A stretch of 8,874 nt of DNA from Desulfovibrio sp. UBA6121 (GCA_002422505.1 DIVX01000118.1:10984-19857), one strand, 5' to 3'. Positions 1 to 5,499 are shown, counted from the stretch's first letter. Made by a program: numbers and translations. Notes: a model not told the origin generated them from the letters alone.

Positions 1-72
1 GCCTGCCGATTCGCCTGCCGATTCGCCTGCCGATTCGTCTGCCGGTCCATCTGCCTGTCCGCCTGCCACGGC
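1..72. repeat. 12-bp tandem repeat, about 6 units, in coding sequence
   Basis: Units of 12 bp follow each other from base 1: three identical copies of gcctgccgattc (1-36), then diverging copies at 37-48, 49-60 and 61-72. Because 12 bp is four codons, unit number can change without breaking the minus-strand frame, which reads Glu-Ser-Ala-Gly per unit. The array probably continues to the left of the window. Confidence 0.85.
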
Positions 73-156
73 GGCCTGGACCGCGTGCCCGCAGGTGCGG
101 GGCATGTGCGCTTCGGCCTTGGTTTGACTGGTCTCGTCTTTGGTCACAGGGGTCAT
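1..156 (-). CDS. Unrecognised protein, 5' end only, with in-frame 12-bp repeats
   Basis: The reading frame starts at ATG 156-154 and stays open for 52 codons to the window edge, so the C-terminus is missing. A strong GGAGG ribosome binding site (plus-strand cctcc 162-166) lies 5 nt ahead of the ATG, which is why I trust the frame and the start. The N-terminus reads MTPVTKDETSQTKAEAHMPR. It is followed by a short segment with one Cys-Gly-His (residues 22-24), then an Ala/Gly/Asp/Glu-rich stretch. That stretch becomes exact Glu-Ser-Ala-Gly repeats, encoded by 12-bp tandem units. There is no signal peptide or membrane segment in the visible part. The acidic, small-residue repeat looks like a flexible linker, possibly leading to a folded domain outside the window; that is inference. 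I do not recognise the family. The downstream-facing lipoprotein gene on the same strand is 478 bp away, so co-transcription is doubtful. Confidence 0.62.
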   Translation of the reverse strand, partial: MTPVTKDETSQTKAEAHMPRTCGHAVQAAVAGGQADGPADESAGESAGESAG

Positions 157-232
157 GGCAGCCTCCGAATGCTGGCGGGCGCGTAAGGCGCGGGGGCCCA
201 AGCGCGTGGGGTAAGCCTGCCGCAAAGGCCGG

Positions 233-246
233 GTCAAGGCCTTGAC
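233..246. promoter_or_regulatory. 14-bp perfect palindrome, possible operator
   Basis: The sequence gtcaaggccttgac reads the same on both strands. It begins 77 bp upstream of the minus-strand ATG at 156. The motif gggtca occurs at 231-236 and again as a direct repeat at 250-255. On the minus strand the palindrome contains TTGACC, a plausible -35 box, followed 17 bp later by only a poor -10 (TTACCC). The position fits an operator for the 1-156 gene. No bound protein can be named. Confidence 0.3.
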
Positions 247-454
247 TTGGGTCAGGCCGGGCAGAGCCGAACGAGGGAAACAGGGAGGCCGGGGGCCGCA
301 GGGCCGCAGAGCCAACGCGCAGGGCCAACGCACAGGGTAATGATGCCGCAGGACGGACGAAAACAAAAGGCCCGCGCAGTCGCCCGCGCAGGCTTGGGTG
401 GAGGCATTGCAAGCAGGGAAGGCAACGGCGGCCAGGCAACGCCGATCCGTTCCC

Positions 455-541
455 CGCGCGGCCCTGGCCGAACTGTCGCGAGACCCTGGCCGGGCTGTCG
501 CGAGGCCCTGGTCGGGCTGTCGCGCGGCCAGGGCCGAACGG
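455..541. repeat. 22-bp tandem repeat, about 3.5 copies, non-coding
   Basis: Three consecutive 22-bp units start at 455, 477 and 499. They share the pattern cgcg-(a/c)g-(g/a)ccctgg-(c/t)cg-(g/a)(g/a)ctgt. A partial fourth unit at 521-541 has the central ccctgg inverted to ccaggg. Units differ at one to four positions. The 22-bp length is not a multiple of three, which argues against a coding origin. Confidence 0.75.
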
Positions 542-634
542 CTGCGGGGGAACGTGGGCGCAGAGAACGGGCCGTCGTTGAAGAAGCCTTCGCGCAGCGG
601 GCCGCCCGGACGAGCTGCGGAACAGGCCGCCCGG

Positions 635-1054
635 CTACTTCGGGAACTCGAAAGAGATCTTGTCGCCCGTGCGCGCCACGCGCAAGGCAAGCAGCCGCCG
701 GTCGTTTCCGTCCGAGCCCTTGAGGGTGGCGTAAATCGCCATGCGGTCGCCTCCGTCGCGCTCGGCCTCTATGCCCTTGGCCCCTGCGGCGGGCTTGAAG
801 CTCAGGGTGCGGCCCGCATCGGCCACAGTGCCGCTGGTGAAGGGCTTGCCCTTGAAATACACGCTCACCAGATACGACGCGCCCTTGGGGCAGGGAATTT
901 CCTGCCGGTAGCCGGGGTACAGCCCCCAGCGCGGCGGCGGGTCCGTCTCCCAGGTCACGTCAACGCGCTCCAGGCCCGGATCTGCGCAGCCCGCAAGCAC
1001 AAAGACCAGCAGCAGGGCCGCTGCGTGAAGCGCAATGGTCAGCCTTCGCCGCAT
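635..1054 (-). CDS. Small secreted lipoprotein of unknown function
   Basis: The protein has 139 residues. I start it at ATG 1054-1052 rather than at upstream in-frame codons, because a GGAGG site (cctcc 1061-1065) lies 6 nt away and the ATG opens a textbook lipoprotein signal. That signal is MRRR, then a hydrophobic stretch of about 15 residues, then the lipobox Leu20-Ala21-Gly22-Cys23. Lipidation at Cys23 would leave a 117-residue mature protein beginning Cys-Ala-Asp. Alanine at +2 suggests outer-membrane sorting if the E. coli rule holds here. The mature part has a Pro/Trp-rich segment (DPPPRWGLYPGY), a single further Cys, and alternating hydrophobic residues near the end (LLALRVART, ISFEFPK) that look like beta strands. 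I do not recognise a family. It is divergent from lpxR, so both could act at the outer membrane, but no functional link is shown. Confidence 0.88.
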   Translation of the reverse strand: MRRRLTIALHAAALLLVFVLAGCADPGLERVDVTWETDPPPRWGLYPGYRQEIPCPKGASYLVSVYFKGKPFTSGTVADAGRTLSFKPAAGAKGIEAERDGGDRMAIYATLKGSDGNDRRLLALRVARTGDKISFEFPK

Positions 1055-1451
1055 GAAATACCTCCGCCTGTTCGGTGGATTGGCCATAAGCTGGCCGTGG
1101 TTTTGGTTCCTGCGCTCTGCCCTAGCAGTCATCGTGCCAGGGGAAACAATGGCCCTGGCGCTGGCAGCCAGGGCACGCCTGCGAAAACGGCGGCGGAGAG
1201 AACGACGGAGAGGACGGCAGAAAGGGCAGCGGAAAGGCGATGGGGAGCAGGGGGCAGAACGTCTCAGCCGGGGCGAAGCGGCCCGAACCGGTCACACGCG
1301 GCAAAGAAACCGCTGGGCGGGCCGCCCTGGATCTTCGTCCGCCAAGCGAACCCCGGCAGAGCCCCCGCAAGGCCGCCAAACCCTGGCCCGCCGCTCGTTT
1401 CAAACATCTTGCGCCTTGACAGGCCGCCCCGGCCAGGGGCACACGAGGCCC
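1055..1451. other. Divergent intergenic region between lipoprotein and lpxR
   Basis: This 397-bp region should hold the promoters of both flanking genes, but no convincing -35/-10 pair stands out. It contains a perfect 8-bp hairpin at 1152-1174 and a purine-rich stretch at about 1187-1260 made of loosely repeated ggagag/ggcagaaagg/gcggaaagg words. A TTGACA box at 1416-1421 has no acceptable -10 at 16-18 bp. The open frames that run through here into lpxR are very Arg-rich, lack a ribosome binding site and do not resemble a protein. Confidence 0.5.
1152..1174. other. Perfect 8-bp inverted repeat with 7-nt loop
   Basis: gccctggc (1152-1159) and gccagggc (1167-1174) are exact reverse complements around the loop gctggca. 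The hairpin lies 98 bp upstream of the minus-strand lipoprotein start and 277 bp upstream of lpxR. No T-tract follows on either strand, so an attenuator or operator is as likely as a terminator. In this GC content, chance is also possible. Confidence 0.35.
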
Positions 1452-2543
1452 ATGTTCGGGACCCGTCGCCTCCGCGCCCTCTGTCTGGCCGCCCTGTTGT
1501 TCTGCTCCCTGGTGCTCTGCTCCCCGGTGCTGCCGCCTACCCTCGCCTGCGCTGCGGAGCCCACGGCTGCGCAGGCCAGCCCGTCCACAGCCTCCACCCT
1601 CATCCTCACCGAGGAGAACGATTTCTTTGGCGGCACGGACGAGCACTATACCAACGGCATCAAGATTTCCTGGGTCTCCGGCGATTTGCTGAAATACGCC
1701 CAGGACGAGCGCCTGCCGGACTTCGTGCTGCCGTATCTGGCCGCCCTGCCCTTTGTGAACGATGCGGGCCAGCAGTACAATGTGGCCCTTTCCGCCGGGC
1801 AAAACATGTACACCCCCGGCGATACCAGCACCTCGGAATACCAGCCCGATGACCGCCCTTACGCGGGCTGGAGCTACGTTTCCCTTGCGCTGCACGCCAA
1901 AACCCCGCGTGAGCTGGACACCTTCGAAACCACCCTGGGCATTGTGGGCCCCTCTGCCCGCGCGGGGGAAACCCAGAACGACTACCACACCCTCATGGGC
2001 TTTGAGAAGGCCAAGGGCTGGAAACACCAGATCCACGACGAGCCCGGGCTCGTGCTTTCCTGGCAGCGCACCTTGCGCGCCGCCCGGGGCGACCTGGGCC
2101 GCGACGTGGCCTGGGACGTGCTGCCGCGCTTCGGGGTCACGGCGGGCAACGTGCTCACCCAGGCCAGCGCCGGGGTGGAAACGCGCCTGGGCCTGAACCT
2201 GCCCTGGGACTTCGGCACCTCGCTCATCAGCCCCGGCGGCGGCGTTAGCGCCCCGGCCGACCCCGAAGACCCGCGCCTGCGCCGCGAGACCACCTTTGGC
2301 CTGCACCTGTTCGCCGGGGCCGAGGGCCGCGCCGTGGCCCGCAACATCTTTCTGGACGGCAACACCTGGGAGCACAGCCCAAGCGTCACCAAAAAGAACT
2401 TCGTGGCCGACCTTTCGGCGGGCATCGGCATTGTTATGGGCGCAACAAAGCTGACCTATACGCATGTGTACAGGACAGAGGAGTATGACGGGCAGAACAG
2501 CCCGCAGATGTTCGGGTCCGTCAGCCTTTCGGTGACGTTCTAG
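1452..2543 (+). CDS. lpxR: LpxR-family outer-membrane lipid A 3'-O-deacylase
   Basis: The 363-residue protein has a signal peptide (MFGTRR, hydrophobic core, cleavage near Ala-Cys-Ala34) and ends in Val-Thr-Phe, the C-terminal Phe typical of beta-barrel proteins. LpxR enzymes remove the 3'-acyloxyacyl chain of lipid A at the outer leaflet. The family hallmark is clear: residues 55-74 contain Asn56-Asp57 and Tyr66-Thr67-Asn-Gly, matching Salmonella Asn9, Asp10 and Thr34. A D-R-P-Y-A-G-W block follows at 134-140. His179 with Glu185 lies in the Q-N-D-Y-H segment and would match catalytic His122 and Glu128. The Gly-Trp-x-x-Gln...Asp-Glu-Pro block at 189-198 is also typical. Length is slightly above the usual ~320. 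The ATG at 1452 is chosen because it opens the signal peptide. Its ribosome site (gagg 1445-1448) is only 3 nt away and weak. The upstream extension to 1035 is rejected. All key residues are present, so activity is likely. Confidence 0.9.
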   Translation: MFGTRRLRALCLAALLFCSLVLCSPVLPPTLACAAEPTAAQASPSTASTLILTEENDFFGGTDEHYTNGIKISWVSGDLLKYAQDERLPDFVLPYLAALPFVNDAGQQYNVALSAGQNMYTPGDTSTSEYQPDDRPYAGWSYVSLALHAKTPRELDTFETTLGIVGPSARAGETQNDYHTLMGFEKAKGWKHQIHDEPGLVLSWQRTLRAARGDLGRDVAWDVLPRFGVTAGNVLTQASAGVETRLGLNLPWDFGTSLISPGGGVSAPADPEDPRLRRETTFGLHLFAGAEGRAVARNIFLDGNTWEHSPSVTKKNFVADLSAGIGIVMGATKLTYTHVYRTEEYDGQNSPQMFGSVSLSVTF

Positions 2544-2552
2544 GCTGGCGGT

Positions 2553-2576
2553 CGCGCCCGTTATGCCTGGGGCGCG
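2553..2576. terminator. Hairpin between convergent genes, possible terminator
   Basis: cgcgccc (2553-2559) pairs with gggcgcg (2570-2576) across a 10-nt loop. It lies just after the lpxR stop (2543) and overlaps the stop codon of the convergent minus-strand gene (2561-2563). The site suits a bidirectional terminator, but no run of T follows on either strand. Confidence 0.35.
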
Positions 2577-2758
2577 GTCTCGGGCGAAGCTTCAGCGCCC
2601 CCGGCAGGGGCCTCGGCCGGCTCACCGGCGGGAGCTTCGTCCACATCATTGACGCCGCGCTGGGCATTGTCCTGCTTGCGGCGCAACTTCTCTTCCTTCT
2701 TCTTCTTCTTGGCCAGTTCCTTGGCGCGCTTCTCGTACTGATAATTCGGCTTTGCCAC
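2561..2758 (-). CDS. Lys/Arg-rich small conserved-type protein, GTG start
   Basis: The protein has 65 residues. Translation begins at GTG 2758-2756: the well-placed site AAGGA (plus tcctt 2765-2769, 6 nt spacer) precedes it, and the N-terminus Met-Ala-Lys-Pro-Asn-Tyr-Gln matches a small protein I have seen annotated as hypothetical in many proteobacteria. Residues 1-33 are strongly basic, with a KKKKK run and an EKRxKELAKK pattern that should form a charged single helix. Residues 34-65 are Ala/Pro/Glu-rich, acidic and probably disordered. It has no signal peptide or membrane segment. Such opposite-charge layouts suggest nucleic-acid or ribosome contact, but that is inference. The gene ends 17 bp from the convergent lpxR stop. 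Confidence 0.83.
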   Translation of the reverse strand: MAKPNYQYEKRAKELAKKKKKEEKLRRKQDNAQRGVNDVDEAPAGEPAEAPAGGAEASPETAPQA

Positions 2759-3200
2759 GGGCCTTCCTTTGCGTGAGGGGTGATGTGCTTCAAGTGTCTT
2801 GGGGAGCCATCCTATCCTTTCCCCACCCCCCTGGCAACGACTTTAAGTCCACGGCCCACAGCCGGGCAAAGCCCCCCCCTTTTTGCGCCCAGGGGCGAGG
2901 GGCGTCCGCCGCTGCCGCGCCCGCGCCTTCCGCAGCCTGCCCGCCTGGCCAAAGCGCCTTCGCCAAACCTGTCAAGCGGGCAAAAACGCCCTTTTACCCG
3001 CCCGCAGCCGGGTCATTTCATCCGACCCGCACGCACGGGTGTATACTGCCGCAAACAAAAACAGACGCGCACTGCGCCGGAGCCCCCGCTCATGAGGCCA
3101 TGCGGGCCCGCCCCAAGGCGCCAAGGGCCTGCGCGGCGGGGACCAGCCCCCCCCTGATTTCGGGCACTGCGCAAGGCAACACTCAAAGCTGGAGCGAAGC
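2759..3200. other. 440-bp gene-free stretch upstream of phage-type gene
   Basis: I find no supported gene here. Open frames on both strands are Pro/Ala/Arg-rich and lack ribosome sites. Notable elements are pyrimidine-rich runs (c-runs at about 2872 and 3148), a GGGC-aaaaac-GCCC-TTTT hairpin near 2979-2996 that looks like a weak plus-strand terminator, an inverted repeat at 3009-3029, and the -10-like word TATACT at 3042-3047. Confidence 0.5.
3009..3047 (+). promoter_or_regulatory. Possible promoter with inverted repeat
   Basis: TATACT at 3042-3047 is one base from the sigma-70 -10 consensus and stands out in this GC-rich DNA. No good -35 box lies 16-18 bp upstream. Instead there is a perfect 6-bp inverted repeat (cgggtc 3009-3014, gacccg 3024-3029) covering the -35 zone, which could be an operator or activator site. 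It would drive the gene starting at 3201 with a leader of roughly 145 nt. Confidence 0.3.
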
Positions 3201-3737
3201 ATGAATCAACACCTTCTGAAAACACACACTCCGCCTGCAACACGCAATAGCGGCCCTGTTTCGGCGCAACGCAGGCCGTGCCGCCGCCGCAGCGCCGCCG
3301 CCCCCAAAAGCGGGCGCTTCGCGGAACAAGCGGGCAGGGGCTTGCGTCGCAGCAAGACCGACCAGTGCGGCGAGCTTTCCGCCGTGGTGCAGGCCCTTGA
3401 GTCCGAGGCCGTGCGCCGCGCCCTTTCCGGCGTCAGCGTGCCCGTGTTTCACCAAGGGCGCGAGTGCGGCAGCACGGTCAAGCACTCCGACCAGCTCTTG
3501 ATCTTTCTGCTCAAAACCCTGCACCCCGCGCGCTACGGCGGCGGCAAGGAGGCTGCGGCCAGCCCGGACGGCAAGGGGCGCACCTTCGCCCTGGAGATTG
3601 ACCTGAGCGCAGCCAACGAGGCCCCCGGCCAGGAGCAGCCGGAGGGGATCGAATTCGGCGAGGGCGGGCCGGTCGAAGGCGAACAGGATGAAGGAGCGTT
3701 GGGAGGGGGCGCTTCGGAAGAAGGCATTTTGTACTGA
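3201..3737 (+). CDS. Phage terminase small-subunit-like protein, possibly remnant
   Basis: The 178-residue protein starts at ATG 3201, with GGAG at 3191-3194 (6 nt spacer). Residues around 66-110 read Leu-Glu-Ser-Glu-Ala-x-Arg-Arg-Ala, then Val-Pro-Val-Phe-x-x-Gly, then Lys-x-Ser-Asp-x-Leu-Leu-Ile-Phe-Leu-Leu-Lys and Pro-Ala-Arg-Tyr. I recognise this pattern from phage proteins annotated as terminase small subunit or phage DNA-binding proteins in proteobacterial prophages, where it follows a helix-turn-helix. Here the first ~60 residues are Arg-rich and do not show the expected helix-turn-helix clearly. The C-terminal third is acidic and Gly/Glu-rich, as is usual. Codons in the central block have C/G third positions, supporting real coding. 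No capsid, portal or large terminase gene adjoins it, so it is either a stray prophage relic or a domesticated gene. The opposite-strand open frame is a shadow. Confidence 0.62.
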   Translation: MNQHLLKTHTPPATRNSGPVSAQRRPCRRRSAAAPKSGRFAEQAGRGLRRSKTDQCGELSAVVQALESEAVRRALSGVSVPVFHQGRECGSTVKHSDQLLIFLLKTLHPARYGGGKEAAASPDGKGRTFALEIDLSAANEAPGQEQPEGIEFGEGGPVEGEQDEGALGGGASEEGILY

Positions 3738-4066
3738 GCGCAAAGAGTCGCGCCGGGGCAGGGGCGGCGCGGGCCGTTCCTGCCTGGGTGCGCGCGGCAG
3801 GCGCAGCAGGCTCAGAATGTGGCTTTTGGCGACCACGTCGCTTCTGCCCTGCACGCGCAAAGCCCAGGTCGGGCACGCGGGCCGATTCACGCGGGCCGGG
3901 CGCGCAGGCTGACCATCCGGGCCGGTGGTCCAAGCCTCGTGCGGGGCAGCCGTCCAGCGCTCCAGTCAGCGCTCCAGTCAGCCTACCGTTCAGCGCGCCG
4001 GGAAATCAGCCAAGGGGCCAAACCGGCGGCCCGGCAAGGCCCCCCGCAGGCTGGGAGCGCAGGCGG
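3738..4066. other. 329-bp gap with 12-bp repeat, no supported gene
   Basis: This lies between the phage-type gene and the 3' end of the minus-strand zinc-ribbon gene (convergent). Open frames occur on both strands but lack ribosome sites and have no recognisable protein features. The only clear structure is a 12-bp repeat at 3955-4002. Confidence 0.5.
3955..4002. repeat. 12-bp tandem repeat, 2 exact and 2 diverged units
   Basis: cagcgctccagt occurs exactly at 3955-3966 and 3967-3978. Diverged units follow at 3979-3990 (cagcctaccgtt) and 3991-4002 (cagcgcgccggg). It has the same period as the repeat at 1-72 but is unrelated in sequence, and lies in apparently non-coding DNA. Confidence 0.6.
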
Positions 4067-4270
4067 CTAGCCGCGAGCCAGCGGGGTCAGCTCCGGCAGC
4101 ATGTTCCAGGCCGGAAGCGGCGCGGCAAAGCGTTCCGCCGTGGGGCGCCTTGCTTTGCCCGCAGCCAAACGCGCCAGGCAGTCCTGGCACAAGGTGCCGT
4201 CCGAGGGCTCGAAGAAGCGGTCCGTGCGGTTGATGGGCCTTCCGCAGGCGGCGCAACAGTGACGTATCAT
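4067..4270 (-). CDS. Four-cysteine zinc-ribbon-like small protein
   Basis: The protein has 67 residues and starts at ATG 4270-4268, with GGAGG (plus cctcc 4275-4279) 4 nt ahead. It carries Cys6-Ala-Ala-Cys9 and Cys28-Gln-Asp-Cys31, an arrangement of two CxxC knuckles 18 residues apart that fits a single zinc ribbon. An extra Cys5 and His4 lie beside the first pair. The segment between them (GRPINRTDRFFEPSDGTL) is polar, as expected for a treble-clef or ribbon loop. The C-terminal half is Ala/Pro-rich and probably unstructured. Similar short proteins often bind nucleic acid or a protein partner through the ribbon, but the function here is unknown. It is divergent from selD with 149 bp between starts, so both could share a regulatory region. 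There is no signal peptide, so it should be cytoplasmic. Confidence 0.82.
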   Translation of the reverse strand: MIRHCCAACGRPINRTDRFFEPSDGTLCQDCLARLAAGKARRPTAERFAAPLPAWNMLPELTPLARG

Positions 4271-4419
4271 GCGGCCTCCCTGGTTGGGGTGCAGATCATG
4301 CGCGGGATATGCATCTCGCGTGCCTGACCGTTTGTCTTATCGGCAGGGCGCGCCAAAACTCATGGGCGCAGGCAAGAATCTCCCTTGGCGGCGCAGCGCG
4401 GGTCTGCTATGTCATCCGC

Positions 4420-5499
4420 ATGGAAACACACGACACCACCCCCGCAGCGCAGCCGAAGATCCGTCTCACCCAGGGCGTTCGCGCCGCCGGTTGAGCCGCT
4501 AAGGTTGCTCCAGGGGACCTGGAGCGGATTCTTGCCGGGCTGCTTACGGGCCACGACACACGCATACTCTCGGGGCCGCGCGGCGGCGGCGAGGACGCGG
4601 TGGTGGTGCGCTTTCCGCCCGGCCAGGCCCTGGTGCAAACCGTCGATTTCCTGACTCCCGTGGTGGACGACCCCTTCCGCTTTGGGCAAATCGCGGCGGC
4701 CAACGCCCTTTCCGATGTCTACGCCGTGGGCGGCGAACCGTACACCGCCATGAACGTGTGCTGCTTTCCCGCGCACACCATGGCCCCGGAAGTGCTCGCC
4801 GCCATCCTCAAGGGCGGCCTGTCCAAAATCGAGGAAGCCGGGGCCGTGCTCTGCGGCGGCCACAGCGTGGAAGACCCGGAAATCAAGTACGGCCTGTCCG
4901 TCTCCGGCGCGGTGGACCCGGACAAAATCGCCACCAACCGCGGCCTCAAGCCCGGCGATGCGCTGCTGCTCACCAAGCCGCTGGGCACCGGCGTCCTCGC
5001 CACCGCCCTCAAGGCCGGGCGGCCCGGCGCAGAACGCATGGAAGAGCTGATGCACTTCTGGTGCGCGCGCCTGAACCGCACCGGAGCCCAGGTCATCCGC
5101 GAACTGGGCCTCAAGGCCAGCACCGATGTCACCGGCTTCGGCCTGGGCGGGCACCTGCTGGAAATGGCCGCAGCCAGCCACGTCACCGCCGAACTCTTCC
5201 TCACCGAGGCCCCCTTCCTGCCCGAAGCGCTTAGCCAGGCCGTCCTGGGGCTCATCCCGGCAGGCACCATCCAGAACCGCAACCACTACCTGCCGCGCAC
5301 CCTGGTGCGCCCAGGGCTCGACGAACTCCTGGTGACCCTGGTCTTCGACGCCCAAACCTCGGGCGGGCTCATCCTCGGCGTGCCAGAGGCCCTCGTGCCC
5401 CAGGCCCAGGCCATGCTCGCCGCAGCAGGCGACCTCGCCCTGCACATCGGCCGCGCCATCGCCCCCCTGCCCACAGGACAAGCCCTCTCCCTGGTGTAG
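4420..5499 (+). CDS. selD: Selenide, water dikinase SelD, itself a selenoprotein (TGA = Sec)
   Basis: SelD makes selenophosphate from selenide and ATP, the selenium donor for selenocysteine. Reading ATG 4420 through the TGA at 4492-4494 gives 359 residues, close to the usual ~345. The N-terminus has the SelD start (Ile-Arg-Leu-Thr-Gln, 14-18), then Ala-Gly-Sec25-Ala-Ala-Lys28. Sec25 aligns with catalytic Cys17 of E. coli SelD, Lys28 with essential Lys20, and Cys19 is replaced by Ala27. Other hallmarks follow: Asp59; the T-V-D-F...V-D-D-P-F block with Asp76; N-A-L-S-D99; G-G-H-S at 146-149; T-D-V-T-G-F-G at 235-241; and F-D-A-Q-T-S-G-G at 309-316. A bacterial SECIS-like hairpin lies just after the TGA. 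No good ribosome site precedes ATG 4420, but it gives the normal distance to the I-R-L-T-Q motif; upstream in-frame sequence to 4309 looks non-native. Ordinary gene callers would report only the part from GTG 4600. Confidence 0.93.
4492..4525 (+). promoter_or_regulatory. Recoded TGA (Sec) codon and bacterial SECIS hairpin in selD
   Basis: The TGA is at 4492-4494. Twelve nt later, gctccagg (4507-4514) pairs perfectly with cctggagc (4518-4525) around a GGA loop (4515-4517). The loop starts 20 nt after the TGA and has G in its first positions, fitting the known bacterial SECIS rules (loop roughly 16-37 nt downstream, small loop, early G). SelB would bind this hairpin to deliver Sec-tRNA. Confidence 0.85.

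Larger units (their letters stand above)
157..634. other. Gene-free stretch with palindrome and 22-bp repeats
   Basis: This 478-bp gap lies between the minus-strand partial gene and the 3' end of the minus-strand lipoprotein gene. Long open frames exist here on the plus strand, but they are Arg/Ala/Gly/Pro-rich, lack ribosome binding sites and run antisense into the lipoprotein gene. I treat them as GC-rich artefacts. The gap holds a 14-bp perfect palindrome (233-246), a 22-bp tandem repeat (455-541), and two direct copies of gccgcccgg just after the lipoprotein stop (about 602-636). I see no clear intrinsic terminator with a T-tract. Confidence 0.6.

Noticed and set aside
1416..1444. TTGACA as the lpxR promoter -35
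   Set aside because: The sequence 16-18 bp downstream (gcacac) bears no resemblance to a -10, and the start codon is only about 30 bp away.
1035..1451. N-terminal extension of the lpxR frame to an upstream start
   Set aside because: The 139 extra residues are extremely Arg-rich and would bury the signal peptide that starts at 1452.
398..1852. 484-residue plus-strand open frame
   Set aside because: It has Arg/Ala/Pro/Gly-rich composition and no ribosome site. It runs antisense to the lipoprotein gene and out of frame through lpxR, both of which have far better evidence.
3183..3890. 235-residue minus-strand open frame opposite the phage-type gene
   Set aside because: The plus strand has a ribosome site, a recognisable phage block and C/G third positions. 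The minus frame has none of these.
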